Source of the DNA: CAMDBL01 sp964498125
Lineage (GTDB): Bacteria > Pseudomonadota > Alphaproteobacteria > Rhizobiales > Hyphomicrobiaceae
Direction: 5' to 3'
NCBI GenBank assembly: GCA_964498125.1
Contig: CAZCGE010000025.1
Span: 32,520 to 96,519, forward strand
DNA: 64,000 nucleotides
Shown: piece by piece, positions 52,031 through 61,316 of the stretch
How the letters are laid out: the number at the start of each line of letters is the position of its first letter
Numbering within the stretch: position 1 is the first letter of the stretch
Translations under genes and position numbers: made by a program
Notes under the pieces: generated by a model
Databases searched by the model: none
What the model saw: only the letters and a program-made list of their open reading frames with translations
What the model was told of the DNA's origin: nothing

Positions 52031-53920
52031 ATGCTGACAAACTTCCTGAGGTTGGCTCTGACGGTGGCATGGGTGGGCGGCATGAGCATCGCCGCGGCGG
52101 CCGAACCGCGCATTGCCTGGCGCGTCGAGAATCCGTTCCGCTTCTTCAACGACCCGGCCGACACCGAGGTTCACCGGCAGACGTTGCTGGCGTTGTCGGC
52201 CGAGGAACGGCGTGCGCCGGTGCTCAATTCCGAGCGGGCGCTGGCCAAGCGCCACCCCGAGGGTTGGGCGGCGACGATGCTGCGCAAGACCTGTTGGAAC
52301 TGGTCGCAAAACAGTCATGCCTGCGCCGACCAGCCGGATTATATGACGCCCCGGAGCCACGTGGTGATCCTGGCGCTGAGTGGGCTCAATCAGCCGGGGG
52401 CGGAATGCACCTGGCTGACGGCGCCGCTCGGGCCCGACGGCACGCGGGGGCAGGCCGTGACGCAGCCCTGCATCGAGCTGGTGCAATTGGAGGTTCCTTA
52501 TCCCGCCGGCGCCACGGTCACTGTCGAAGTCAATGGGCAGACGGTCGCCGAAGACCAGGTGGTGGTCCGGGATTTGCTGATTGCCGGCCTTGGTGACAGC
52601 TTTGGCTCGGGTGAGGGCAATCCCGATCTGCCGGTGCGCTTCTCGCGTGATCGCGCCGCCGATTATGCCAATCCCCGCAAGGTCGTCGACCTCGTCGGCT
52701 ATCCCACGCGCGTCGGCGCCTGGCGCGAAATCGGCGACAAGGACTTCATCGAGGAGAATGCCCGCTGGCTCGATCAGGCCTGCCATCGCTCGCTGTACTC
52801 GCACCAGATGCGTGCAGCGCTGCAACTGGCCATCGAGGAGCCGCATCGCGCGGTCACCTATGTCGGTCTGGCCTGTTCGGGTGCCGAGATCACGACGGGT
52901 CTGTTCCTGCGCTACAAGGGCAACGAGTGGGTGCCCAATCCGCCGCCGTTGTCGCAGCTCTCGGCGTTGGCGGAGGCGCAGTGCGGTGCTGACGACGCGC
53001 GCGATGTCGATCTGCCGGAAGCCTACCACTTGAATGGGGCGATCCCCGAGCTGAAGGGTGGCCTCGTGCTGAAGCGCTGTGATGCCGAGCGGGCGCGCAA
53101 GATCGATCTCGTGCTGCTGTCGATCGGCGGCAACGACGTCGGTTTCTCCCGGCTCGTCGCCAACGCCGTGCTGGCGGACAAGTCCAACCTGAAGCGGCTG
53201 GGCGGCTGGTTTGGCCAAGTGCATGGGCGCGCCGATGCCGAGGCGCAACTCAAGGCGCTCGATGTCCGCTACAAGTCGCTCAACCGCGCCATTCACAACA
53301 TTCTGCATCTGTCGTGGGGCCAGAGTGACCGCATTATCCTGACGGCGTATCCGGGTCTGGCGCTGCTCGAAGACGGCCAGTCGGTTTGCCCCGACGGTCG
53401 CGCCGGCATGGATGTGCTGCCCGAATTCGCGCTGAGCCGCAGCAAGACCGCCGAGGGCGCCGTCGTGGCCAATCAGCTGCACGCCAAGATGCGTGCGGCG
53501 GCGAAGGCCTACAGTTGGACTTTCGTCGAATCCCATCGCGCCGAGTTTCAGGGCCGTGGCATCTGCGCGGGGTTCACGGAGAGTGCCTTCTCCATCGCCG
53601 ATGATCTGCGGTTGCCGCGCAAGTCGGCGGCCGGCTGGGACCCGTTCAATCCCGCCGACTACCACCCCTATGCACCGCGCCAGCGCTGGTTCAGGACGCC
53701 GAACGATGCCTTCATGACCGCCAACGTGCACGTGGCGGGCTCGGTGATGCAGAAGGCCTTGAATTTCGAGAGCCTGTCCTGGTTCCAGGTGCTGATCGCC
53801 TCGACCTATTCAGGGGCATTTCATCCCACCGCAGAAGGCCACGCGGCAATTGCCGATTCCGTCGTCGAGCGCGCCCGCGCCGTGCTCGAGAGGTATTCGG
53901 GCCGCAATCGCGAGAAGTAA
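52031..53920 (+). CDS. Exported SGNH/GDSL-type hydrolase
   Basis: The 629-residue protein has a signal peptide (FLRLALTVAWVGGMSIAAAA). SGNH blocks are in order: GLGDSFGSGEGNPD (Ser near residue 193), VGLACSGAEIT, LLSIGGNDVGFS and AFHPTAEGHAAIAD (catalytic His). The N-terminal 180 residues form an extra beta-rich domain, and the long insert between blocks is unusual. It is likely a periplasmic or outer-surface esterase. Confidence 0.87.
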   Translation: MLTNFLRLALTVAWVGGMSIAAAAEPRIAWRVENPFRFFNDPADTEVHRQTLLALSAEERRAPVLNSERALAKRHPEGWAATMLRKTCWNWSQNSHACADQPDYMTPRSHVVILALSGLNQPGAECTWLTAPLGPDGTRGQAVTQPCIELVQLEVPYPAGATVTVEVNGQTVAEDQVVVRDLLIAGLGDSFGSGEGNPDLPVRFSRDRAADYANPRKVVDLVGYPTRVGAWREIGDKDFIEENARWLDQACHRSLYSHQMRAALQLAIEEPHRAVTYVGLACSGAEITTGLFLRYKGNEWVPNPPPLSQLSALAEAQCGADDARDVDLPEAYHLNGAIPELKGGLVLKRCDAERARKIDLVLLSIGGNDVGFSRLVANAVLADKSNLKRLGGWFGQVHGRADAEAQLKALDVRYKSLNRAIHNILHLSWGQSDRIILTAYPGLALLEDGQSVCPDGRAGMDVLPEFALSRSKTAEGAVVANQLHAKMRAAAKAYSWTFVESHRAEFQGRGICAGFTESAFSIADDLRLPRKSAAGWDPFNPADYHPYAPRQRWFRTPNDAFMTANVHVAGSVMQKALNFESLSWFQVLIASTYSGAFHPTAEGHAAIADSVVERARAVLERYSGRNREK

Positions 53921-54133
53921 GGCAACTCCGCTTTCCCGGCCGGAGCGCAGCCTCCCTTTCGGGTCACCCTTTCCCGCGTGCGATAGCCTTGGAATAGCCG
54001 ATGCCCTTGTCTATAGTGGCGCGGGCGGTCGGGCCGCGGGCACGTCCTGACTGGCACGGGTGGGGGAAGGGTGACCTCCAGGAAAAGCGGCGCGTTGCGG
54101 TCGCTGGTATGGTTGCGTGGGAGCGACGACACA

Positions 54134-56374
54134 ATGAAATGCAATGCGTTGCGTTGGGCCTGGGGTCTGATCCCGATTGCAATACTGTGTTGGATTGCAG
54201 TGCTATCGGAGCGCGAACGCATCGAAACGGACCTTCGCTCGCGGGCGCAGGCAGCTTTGTCGAAATCCGGTTTCTCCTGGGCCTCCTCGAAGTTCAATGG
54301 CCGCGATGCCTTGCTCGCCGGGCAGGCCACGGATGAAGCCGACCCCGACCATGCCAGCCGGCTGCTGCAAGGACTATGGGGTGTGCGGCTGGTCGATAAT
54401 CGCACCGAATTGATCGAGAAAGTCGACATATACAACTGGATTGCCAGCGAGCGCGACAACAAGGTGCGGCTCACCGGGTTTGTCCCCAACGATGCCACGC
54501 GCAAGGCCATCATCGGTGTGGCCAGGGCAAATTTTCCCAAGCGAGAGATCGAGGATCGCATGAAAGCGGCGCGCGGCGCGCCGCCCCGGGACACCTGGAT
54601 GAGCGGCGTCAGCTTCAGCCTGAAGAGCCTGGCCCAGCTCAGCAACGGCACGGTCGAGCTGGAGGGCACCAACCTGTCCATCGCCGGCCGCGCCGACGAT
54701 GCGGCCAGCTACAAAAGTCTCAAGGCTGCCTTGTCCTCCGGATTGCCGCAAGGCATCCGTCTGAAGGCTGATCGCGTCAGCGCGCCGCTGGCCTCGCCCT
54801 ATCTCTGGTCGGCGCGTCATGAAGCCAATCAGCTGATGTTGTCCGGCCATGTGCCGAGCGAGCAGCAACGGGCACAATTGGCCACGGTGGCCAGGGCCGC
54901 GTTTCCGCGCGCCGCCATTGTCGATCGCATGGAGGTGGCGGACGGCGCGAGCGACGTCTGGGGGGTGGCGACGGCGACGATCGTGCGTGAGCTGGCCAGG
55001 CTCGACGAGTGGTTCGCGGATTTGCGCGCCAACCAGTTGAACGTCGCCGGCATGGCCGCCGATGATGTCGTGGCCGAGGCTACGCGCAAGGCGCTGCGCG
55101 AACGGCTGCCGGCACCGATCCGGCTGACGGAGGCCATCAAATTCAAGGCGGTCGCCGTGCCGACGTTCAGTCCGTTCCGCACGCTGGTCGAGTCCAGCGC
55201 CAGCGTCGTCACCATAAGTGGCCATGCCCCCAGCGACGCGGCCAAGGCGGCGATGACCGAGACGGTCAGGGCGCGGCTGCCCAACCGGCGGGTGGAGGAC
55301 CGTCTCGAGGTCGGCCATGGCGCGCCGTCCGGCTGGCAGTCATGCATGCAGCTCGGTTTGGCGGGACTGGGCCGGCTGGGAACTGGCAAAGTGGCGTTGA
55401 CCAATCGCCATCTGGTGCTGACGAGCGAGACCACGGACGCGGCCTTGCGCGAGGCGCTGCCCGGCGAGATCGCGTTGGCGGTGGGGCAGGCGTGTGATCT
55501 GGACGTCGGCATCGCACTGCGTGAGGTGCCCGAGCCGAACCTCGCCTGGAAAGCCACGCGCACGGCGGGACAGCTGCTGCTGGAGGGTGAGGTGCCCGAT
55601 GCCGCGGCCAAGCGCGAATTGGCCGAGCAGGCCGCCCGCCTGTTCCCGGGCTTGGCGATCGTCGACCGCGCGCGCGTCGCCGACGTGCCGGCGCAGCATT
55701 GGCGGCAGGCCGCCGAGGCAGGGCTCGAACAGTTGGCGCGGTTGCGGTTTGGCGCGGCGGAATTGAAGGGACAGCACTTGACGCTCAGCGGCGAGGCTGG
55801 CGAGCGCGCCGTCGCCGCTACGATCCACGAGCAGGTGACGCGACGGCTGGCCAAGGGCTACACCGCCCGCGAGGCCATCGCGGTGCGCACGGAAGCCGAC
55901 GTCGCCGCGGAGCAGGAGACGCGCAGCCGTCAAGAGGTGGCGGCACTGGATGCCCGGCGTCGTGCGGAGGAGACGGCCGCCGCGGAGGCGCGCAGCAAGG
56001 CCGAGATGGCGCGATGCCAGGAGGCGCTGCAGCGCATCGTCAGGTCCGGCACCATCCTGTTCGAGCGGGCGAGCGTCGAGATCAACCGCAAGAGTCACGC
56101 CACGCTGAAGGAGTTGGCCGAGACATTGCAGTCATGCCCCAGCGTCGCTGTCGAAATCGAAGGGCATACAGATTCCGAAGGCACGCCGGAGCGCAACAAG
56201 CGCTGGTCGGAACGGCGCGCGGAATCGGTACGCGAGCACTTGGTCAAGTACGGTGTCGACGCGGCTCGGCTGGTGGCGATTGGCTACGGGCAGGAACGGC
56301 CCATCGCACCTAATGAGACGGCGGAGGAACGCGCCCGCAATCGGCGCATCGAGTTCACCGTCAAAGGCAAGTGA
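54134..56374 (+). CDS. Inner-membrane-anchored BON-repeat / OmpA-domain protein
   Basis: The 746-residue protein has one N-terminal membrane helix (AWGLIPIAILCWIAVLS). Four tandem BON-like modules begin near residues 99, 222, 346 and 459, each with V.L.G.VP followed by ARA.FP and a V.DR.. segment. A coiled Ala/Glu-rich linker and an OmpA peptidoglycan-binding domain follow (about 618-746: FERASVEINRKSHATLKELA, EGHTDSEG, ARNRRIEF). It should tether the inner membrane to peptidoglycan. ATG 54134 follows GGGAG; a GTG at 54071 is possible. Confidence 0.85.
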   Translation: MKCNALRWAWGLIPIAILCWIAVLSERERIETDLRSRAQAALSKSGFSWASSKFNGRDALLAGQATDEADPDHASRLLQGLWGVRLVDNRTELIEKVDIYNWIASERDNKVRLTGFVPNDATRKAIIGVARANFPKREIEDRMKAARGAPPRDTWMSGVSFSLKSLAQLSNGTVELEGTNLSIAGRADDAASYKSLKAALSSGLPQGIRLKADRVSAPLASPYLWSARHEANQLMLSGHVPSEQQRAQLATVARAAFPRAAIVDRMEVADGASDVWGVATATIVRELARLDEWFADLRANQLNVAGMAADDVVAEATRKALRERLPAPIRLTEAIKFKAVAVPTFSPFRTLVESSASVVTISGHAPSDAAKAAMTETVRARLPNRRVEDRLEVGHGAPSGWQSCMQLGLAGLGRLGTGKVALTNRHLVLTSETTDAALREALPGEIALAVGQACDLDVGIALREVPEPNLAWKATRTAGQLLLEGEVPDAAAKRELAEQAARLFPGLAIVDRARVADVPAQHWRQAAEAGLEQLARLRFGAAELKGQHLTLSGEAGERAVAATIHEQVTRRLAKGYTAREAIAVRTEADVAAEQETRSRQEVAALDARRRAEETAAAEARSKAEMARCQEALQRIVRSGTILFERASVEINRKSHATLKELAETLQSCPSVAVEIEGHTDSEGTPERNKRWSERRAESVREHLVKYGVDAARLVAIGYGQERPIAPNETAEERARNRRIEFTVKGK

Positions 56375-56427
56375 GCGGCGTCAGGGAAGACACCACTGGG
56401 CACGCAAGGGGCGAGGGGACAAACGCC

Positions 56428-56526
56428 ATGGATTATCTGGCTTACACGCTGGTCTGGTATCTGCTGATTGCCTTTGGTGTGGGCCTGTTCGTCGGCTGGG
56501 TGTCATGTGGCCCGGCCGAGGACTGA
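56428..56526 (+). CDS. 32-residue membrane microprotein
   Basis: The frame encodes a 32-residue peptide: MDYLAYTLVWYLLIAFGVGL, then FVGWVSCGPAED. It has one membrane helix and a short acidic tail with a single Cys. GCGAGGGGAC lies eight bases before the ATG. It sits between the BON/OmpA gene and the helix-hairpin-helix gene, all in one direction and closely spaced. The good ribosome site and clean topology support a real gene; no family is recognised. Confidence 0.6.
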   Translation: MDYLAYTLVWYLLIAFGVGLFVGWVSCGPAED

Positions 56527-56581
56527 AACAAATTTGGCCGCCTCTGGCGGTTCTGCCTGACATGCTCTGGAGTAGGTGTTC

Positions 56582-58558
56582 ATGAATGCACTGATTGCGC
56601 AGACGGTGGTGCTGATCGTCGGCGCCTTTCTGCTGGGTGCGTGCACGGCCTGTCTGTTGCGCTGGATCATGAGTTCCGGCAAGGCGGCGGCCTCGCCCAG
56701 CATGTGGCAGCCAAAGCCCGCCGAGCCGGTCTCGCCCTCTGTCGGGTCGGGATTGCGCGCGGCAACCCCCGCCCCCGCCGCCAGCAGCGCCGACGCGCGG
56801 CGGTTCGAGCGGGCGCTGGCCGGCGAGTCGCCAGCCTCGGTCCCGGCGCAAGTTGCGGTCAAGCCGGCGACGCCGGCCGCGGCACCAGACGTGACAGCCA
56901 ACGCGGCGGCAAGTGCTGCCCGCACGGTGGCGGCGGCTGCCGCCGCGGCGGCCGCCGTCCAGCGCGCCGCCAGCCCAGCCGTGGCAAAGTCGGCTGTGCA
57001 CCCATCGGCGACCGGCTCATCGGGTCCAGCGATGGTCTCGACTCAGGTCAGCATGGCGCCGGCCAAGGCGGAGGTACCGCTTCCTACGGATGATCTGACC
57101 CGAATCCGCGGCATCGATGCGGCGCTTGCCCAGAAGATCGCCGGGCTCGGTGTCACCCGCTTCCAGCAGATGGCCGACCTCACCTCCCGGGATGTGCAGC
57201 GGGTCAGTGCCGGCCTGGGACTGAAAGGGCGCATTCAGCAGGAGAACTGGATCGAGCAGGCGCAGATCCTGGCGAAGGGTGGCGTCACCGCCTACGTGGC
57301 CAAGGCAGCGCCGGCCGCGGTGCCGCTGGCAGCGCCCACGCCGCATGAGGGCGAGCAGAAAACGCTGAGCGTTGCAGCCGCCCCGCCGGCCAAGGCGTCG
57401 CCACCGCCACCCGTCGCCAAGCCTGTCGCGGCCCCAGCGCCGCCATCTCAGCCGGTCGTCGCGGCATCGTCCCCCAAGGTCGCCGAGCGGGCCGCCTTCG
57501 CGACGCGGCCGGCCAGCACTGGACCTGCAACCGCGCCAGTCATGACGGCTGCCGCCGGTGCGCCGGCAGCCGCGGTTGCAGCGGCGATTGCGTCTGGAAT
57601 GAAAGTTGCGCCTGCCGCCGTGCCGTCATCCCCGCCCCCTGCCGCGACGCCAGCTGCACAGCCCGCTGCTGCCGCCGCGCCGGCCCCAGCGGTTGCCGCA
57701 TCACCGCCAGGACCACCTGCCTCGGCCGCGGCAGCCGCCGCTGCCGCAGCCACGGCCGCTGCCCAGGTTGCCCGCTCCGCCGTGGTGTCGGGCCCTACCG
57801 CGGCATCTGCGGCACCCGTGGTCGCGCTGGTGGCGAGCAACCCGCAAGCGGCCGGCGCATCGCCACCGCGCGGCGATAACCTGCAGCGTATTCGCGGTGT
57901 GAACAGCGAAGTCGAGAAGCTGCTGCATTTGCAAGGCGTCACACGCTTTGCGCAGATTGCCAATTGGTCGTCGGCCGATGTGGAGCGGTTCGACCGCCAC
58001 TTGGGATACGAGGGCCGCATCGGGCGCGAGAACTGGATCGAGCAGGCGCACATTCTCAATCGCGACTCTGGCTCGACGCCAGCGGGGGGTGGCGCAAAGT
58101 CTGCGCCGGCTCAGAGCCCAGCCGAACCGTTGCGCCCAGGCCGAGCGCCCGAAGCCAGCGCCGACACCAAGAGCCCGGCGGCGACTGAGGCCGCACCTTC
58201 GGGCAGTCCGGCCCCGCGCTCGGACCTCACCGGCTTACGCTCGGTGCGTTCGGAAGCTTACCGTGGTGGCGAGGCGGCGCCGCGGCGCGCCGGGGAGGTC
58301 GATGATCTGAAACGTATCCGCGGCATCGGTGTGCTGATCGAGAAGAAGCTCAACGCCATGAGCGTGACGGGGTACGTGCAGATCGCCAATTGGTCGGCGG
58401 GCGATATCGACAAGGTCAGTCAGACGCTCGACTTCAAGGGGCGCATCGAGCGCGAAAACTGGGTCGAGCAAGCGCGCATCCTGGCCTCGGGCGGGCAGAC
58501 GGAATTCTCCCGTCGCGTCGACCGCGGCGATCCCGATGCCGGCAAGAACAAGCCGTGA
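56582..58558 (+). CDS. Membrane-anchored protein with three helix-hairpin-helix modules
   Basis: The 658-residue protein has one N-terminal membrane helix (VVLIVGAFLLGACTACLLRW). Three ~61-residue modules lie near 170-230, 431-491 and 574-634. Each starts L.RIRGI or L.RIRGV and ends GRI..ENWIEQA.IL (ENWVEQ in the third). Long Ala/Pro-rich linkers separate them. The modules resemble the helix-hairpin-helix domains in non-specific DNA-binding proteins and in DUF4332-like proteins. The modules should be cytoplasmic. GGAG precedes ATG 56582. Confidence 0.8.
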   Translation: MNALIAQTVVLIVGAFLLGACTACLLRWIMSSGKAAASPSMWQPKPAEPVSPSVGSGLRAATPAPAASSADARRFERALAGESPASVPAQVAVKPATPAAAPDVTANAAASAARTVAAAAAAAAAVQRAASPAVAKSAVHPSATGSSGPAMVSTQVSMAPAKAEVPLPTDDLTRIRGIDAALAQKIAGLGVTRFQQMADLTSRDVQRVSAGLGLKGRIQQENWIEQAQILAKGGVTAYVAKAAPAAVPLAAPTPHEGEQKTLSVAAAPPAKASPPPPVAKPVAAPAPPSQPVVAASSPKVAERAAFATRPASTGPATAPVMTAAAGAPAAAVAAAIASGMKVAPAAVPSSPPPAATPAAQPAAAAAPAPAVAASPPGPPASAAAAAAAAATAAAQVARSAVVSGPTAASAAPVVALVASNPQAAGASPPRGDNLQRIRGVNSEVEKLLHLQGVTRFAQIANWSSADVERFDRHLGYEGRIGRENWIEQAHILNRDSGSTPAGGGAKSAPAQSPAEPLRPGRAPEASADTKSPAATEAAPSGSPAPRSDLTGLRSVRSEAYRGGEAAPRRAGEVDDLKRIRGIGVLIEKKLNAMSVTGYVQIANWSAGDIDKVSQTLDFKGRIERENWVEQARILASGGQTEFSRRVDRGDPDAGKNKP

Positions 58559-58612
58559 GCGGGCCAGCGAAGGCCGCATGCAACGGGGCGAGAATGGCAC
58601 TGCCGGTGCATT

Positions 58613-58644
58613 TGTGTTAGCGCGTTTAGGTGTGTTAGCGCGTT
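58613..58644. repeat. Short direct repeat before dmsC-like gene
   Basis: The 14-base word tgtgttagcgcgtt occurs at 58613-58626 and again at 58631-58644, an 18-base period. It lies upstream of the DmsC-like start. Confidence 0.75.
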
Positions 58645-58675
58645 CGGGGCCCGACCCGGAGCAGTAGAGTTCGCC

Positions 58676-59623
58676 ATGCATCCAGCCTATTCCGTGATCG
58701 TGTTCACCATCGCCAGTGGCGGCGGCTATGGCTTGCTGTTCTGGCTCACGGTGCTGGCCGTCGCCGGCGCCATTCCGGCCAACGCCGCCTTGGGCTTCTG
58801 GGGCCAAGGCCTCGGCTTCGTGCTGATCACGGCGGGCCTGCTGTCCTCGACGGCACATCTGGGCCGGCCCGAGCGGGCTTGGCTGGCCTTTTCGCAATGG
58901 CGCACCTCGTGGTTGTCGCGGGAAGGCGTGCTGGCCATCGCCACCTACCTGCTAGCGGGGCTGTTCGCGGTCGGCTGGGTGGTGTTCGGCACGGTGTCGG
59001 GCGCCTGGGCATGGCTCGGGCTCGGCGCCGCCGCCCTGGCCATGGCCACCGTCTGGTGCACCGGCATGATCTACCAGTCACTGCCGACGATCCGCGCCTG
59101 GTCGCTGCCGCATGTGTCGCCGGTCTACGTCGTGCTCTCGCTGGCAACCGGGGCGATATTGACGCTGCTGGTTCTGCAAGCCAGTGGCCAGGTGCCCCGA
59201 CCGTTCTTCTGGATCACCATTGGATTGCTCGGGCTGGCGCTGGTGCTCAAGCGGCACTACTGGGCGACGATGGACGATGCGGCGCGGCCGCTGACGCCCG
59301 GCGATGCCACCGGCCTCGGCCGGTTCGGCAAGGTGCGTCAGCTGGACCCGCCGCATACGCAGGCGAACTACGTCATGCGGGAGATGGGTTACCAGGTCGC
59401 ACGCAAGCACGTCCTGAAGCTGCGCGGCCTGGTGCAGCTCGCGGGAGTCGGTGTGCCGCTGCTGACAACGTTGATCGCACTTGGTACGGGCCCGGCCATT
59501 GGACTTGTTCTGGCTATGGTCTCTGTGATCGCCGTCGGCATCGGCGTCACAGTCGAGCGCTGGCTGTTCTTTGCCGAAGCGCAGCACGTCGTGACTCTCT
59601 ACTACGGCGCTGAAGCCGCGTGA
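58676..59623 (+). CDS. DmsC-family membrane anchor subunit, orphan
   Basis: The 315-residue protein has eight or nine membrane helices and matches DmsC: HPAYSVIVFTIASGGGYGLL at the start, LGRPERAWLAFSQWRTSWLS, TGMIYQSLPTIRAW and VARKHVLKLRG near the end. DmsC anchors a molybdenum reductase and takes electrons from the quinol pool. Genes for the catalytic and iron-sulfur subunits are not in the window on either side. They may lie elsewhere. Confidence 0.88.
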   Translation: MHPAYSVIVFTIASGGGYGLLFWLTVLAVAGAIPANAALGFWGQGLGFVLITAGLLSSTAHLGRPERAWLAFSQWRTSWLSREGVLAIATYLLAGLFAVGWVVFGTVSGAWAWLGLGAAALAMATVWCTGMIYQSLPTIRAWSLPHVSPVYVVLSLATGAILTLLVLQASGQVPRPFFWITIGLLGLALVLKRHYWATMDDAARPLTPGDATGLGRFGKVRQLDPPHTQANYVMREMGYQVARKHVLKLRGLVQLAGVGVPLLTTLIALGTGPAIGLVLAMVSVIAVGIGVTVERWLFFAEAQHVVTLYYGAEAA

Positions 59624-59751
59624 TCCCGGTCGCGCGACTGGCGGCTTCGCGATCTCGAGCAACAGCGTGCACCGCAGCCCAGACGCCTTGAAAACCCGGT
59701 CGATTGTAGTCAGGGTCAGGCGCAATCATCACTCGCTCGCGGGGAGGATAC

Positions 59752-60816
59752 GTGGACAGTCGCGATTTCGACGCCCTTGAAGAGCGCGCCCGCAAGCATC
59801 TGCCGCCGGGCGCCGCTGCCTCGGTGGACGCCGGCGCCGACGACGGCATCAGCGTCAAGGAGAACGTCGCCGCTTGGCGCGCACTGCGCTTGCGCCCGCA
59901 CATCCTGGTCGATGTGCGCAACATCGACATATCGACCACGGTGCTCGGCCAGACGATCGACATGCCGATCCTGGTCGCGCCGATGGGGCGCCACAAGAAT
60001 TTTCACCCCGAGGGCGAGGCCGCGACCGCGCGCGGGGCGGCCGCCGCCGGCGCCATCTTCACGCTGCCGACCTACTCGACAACCACGTTCGAGGACGTCG
60101 CCAAGGAACGCGGGAGCGCTGCGCAGTGGTTTCATCTCTACATGCTGCCCGACAAGACGATCAGTGAGCACCTGATCGATCGTGCCGCCGCGACAGGCTT
60201 CGAAGCGATCGTCTTCACCGTCGACCAGCCGGTCGGCGGCTACAATCCAGAGTCGGCGCGCAATCCCGTGCCGATCGACGATAATCTGCGCCTGCTCAAC
60301 CTGCCGGGCGCGCCGGTGGCGACCGGCGCCTACCACCCCTCCCGGCAGGGCTTCATCAATTTCCCCACGACGTGGGCCGATCTCGACTGGCTGGTGAGGC
60401 GGTCGCCGCTGCCGGTGATTGTCAAAGGCACACTGCGCGGCGACGAGGCGGCGCGCTGCATCGAGGCTGGCGCCAAGGGCGTGATCGTGTCGAACCACGG
60501 CGGCCGGCATCTCGATACCACGGTGACGACGGCAGATGCGCTGCCCGAGGTTGTAGCCGCCGTGCGCGGGCGCGGCGATGTCCTGGTGGATAGCGGCATC
60601 CGCCGCGGCAGTGACATCCTCAAGGCTGTCGCGCTGGGCGCCAAGGCCGTGCTGATCGGCCGTCCGGCGATCTGGGGCCTCAGCCTTTACGGTGCCGATG
60701 GTGTCCGTGACGTGCTGCAACACCTCACCGGCGATCTGCAGCGGACCATGATGCTGGCCGGCGTGGCTCGGCTGTCGGAGGCGACGCCGGATCTGATTGC
60801 GGGGGTTAAGGAATAG
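59752..60816 (+). CDS. FMN-dependent alpha-hydroxy-acid oxidase/dehydrogenase
   Basis: The 354-residue TIM barrel has the family's blocks: MPILVAPMGRHKNFHPEGEA, the FMN-binding FTVDQPVGGY region, a Lys in VIVKGTLRGDEA and the catalytic His in VSNHGGRHLDTT near residue 248. DSGIRRGSDILKAVALGAKA follows. It oxidises an alpha-hydroxy acid such as lactate, glycolate or mandelate. PMGRHKN in place of the usual PTA(M/H) suggests an altered flavin-side pocket. The start is GTG with GGGGAGG upstream. Confidence 0.88.
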   Translation: MDSRDFDALEERARKHLPPGAAASVDAGADDGISVKENVAAWRALRLRPHILVDVRNIDISTTVLGQTIDMPILVAPMGRHKNFHPEGEAATARGAAAAGAIFTLPTYSTTTFEDVAKERGSAAQWFHLYMLPDKTISEHLIDRAAATGFEAIVFTVDQPVGGYNPESARNPVPIDDNLRLLNLPGAPVATGAYHPSRQGFINFPTTWADLDWLVRRSPLPVIVKGTLRGDEAARCIEAGAKGVIVSNHGGRHLDTTVTTADALPEVVAAVRGRGDVLVDSGIRRGSDILKAVALGAKAVLIGRPAIWGLSLYGADGVRDVLQHLTGDLQRTMMLAGVARLSEATPDLIAGVKE

Positions 60817-60854
60817 TGGAAAAAAGCAATTTTCGCAGAACACGCTGCGCCCAA

Positions 60855-61316
60855 CTACGCGCGCTTCCTCAGCAGAAGCCGCACGACGAAAGCCTTGCGG
60901 TCCTGTCGAAGCTCGGCACGCAAATCGCGAATAGCCGCTTCGGCACGCGCCACCCAGTCGAGCGCTTCGTATCGCGAAAACCTTGCATTGGGGTCGTAAT
61001 CAGCCCGATGTCGTGCTTCCTGCAATTCAACGAACTCATTGGCACACGCGACGATGCCCGGCGCAAGCCCCAGGTTTCGTGCTTCTCTGCAGGCATTCTT
61101 GGCAAAGCCGTGCTCCAGCGCCCGAAATGTATGGGCCCACGCATCGCTCTGGCGCGCCACGCCAGTTCCAACCAGAAGATCAGCCGCTTCCCTCGCCAAT
61201 GCGTGGAACAGCGCGTAGTAGGCGGTGCTGATGGCACGCCGCAAGTCGGCCTGTCGCGGCTTCTGCTGGCTGGCTCTTGCCAGTCGGCGCGCCGTGGCAA
61301 TCAGATCGTTGCTCAC
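60855..61316 (-). CDS. HEPN domain protein (UPF0332-like)
   Basis: The 153-residue all-helical protein has RRAISTAYYALFHALAREAA, EARHRADYDPNARF and a final WVARAEAAIRDLR helix, as in UPF0332-type HEPN proteins. HEPN proteins are often RNases or partners in toxin-antitoxin-like pairs; a clean catalytic R.{4-6}H motif is not certain here. The start is GTG and overlaps the stop of the upstream gene (GTGA), so the two are coupled. Confidence 0.8.
   Translation of the reverse strand: MSNDLIATARRLARASQQKPRQADLRRAISTAYYALFHALAREAADLLVGTGVARQSDAWAHTFRALEHGFAKNACREARNLGLAPGIVACANEFVELQEARHRADYDPNARFSRYEALDWVARAEAAIRDLRAELRQDRKAFVVRLLLRKRA

Noticed and set aside
51932..53731. A 599-codon minus-strand frame opposite the SGNH hydrolase
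   Set aside because: It is the antisense shadow of a gene with a signal peptide and all SGNH blocks; its composition is Arg/His/Gln-rich without motifs.
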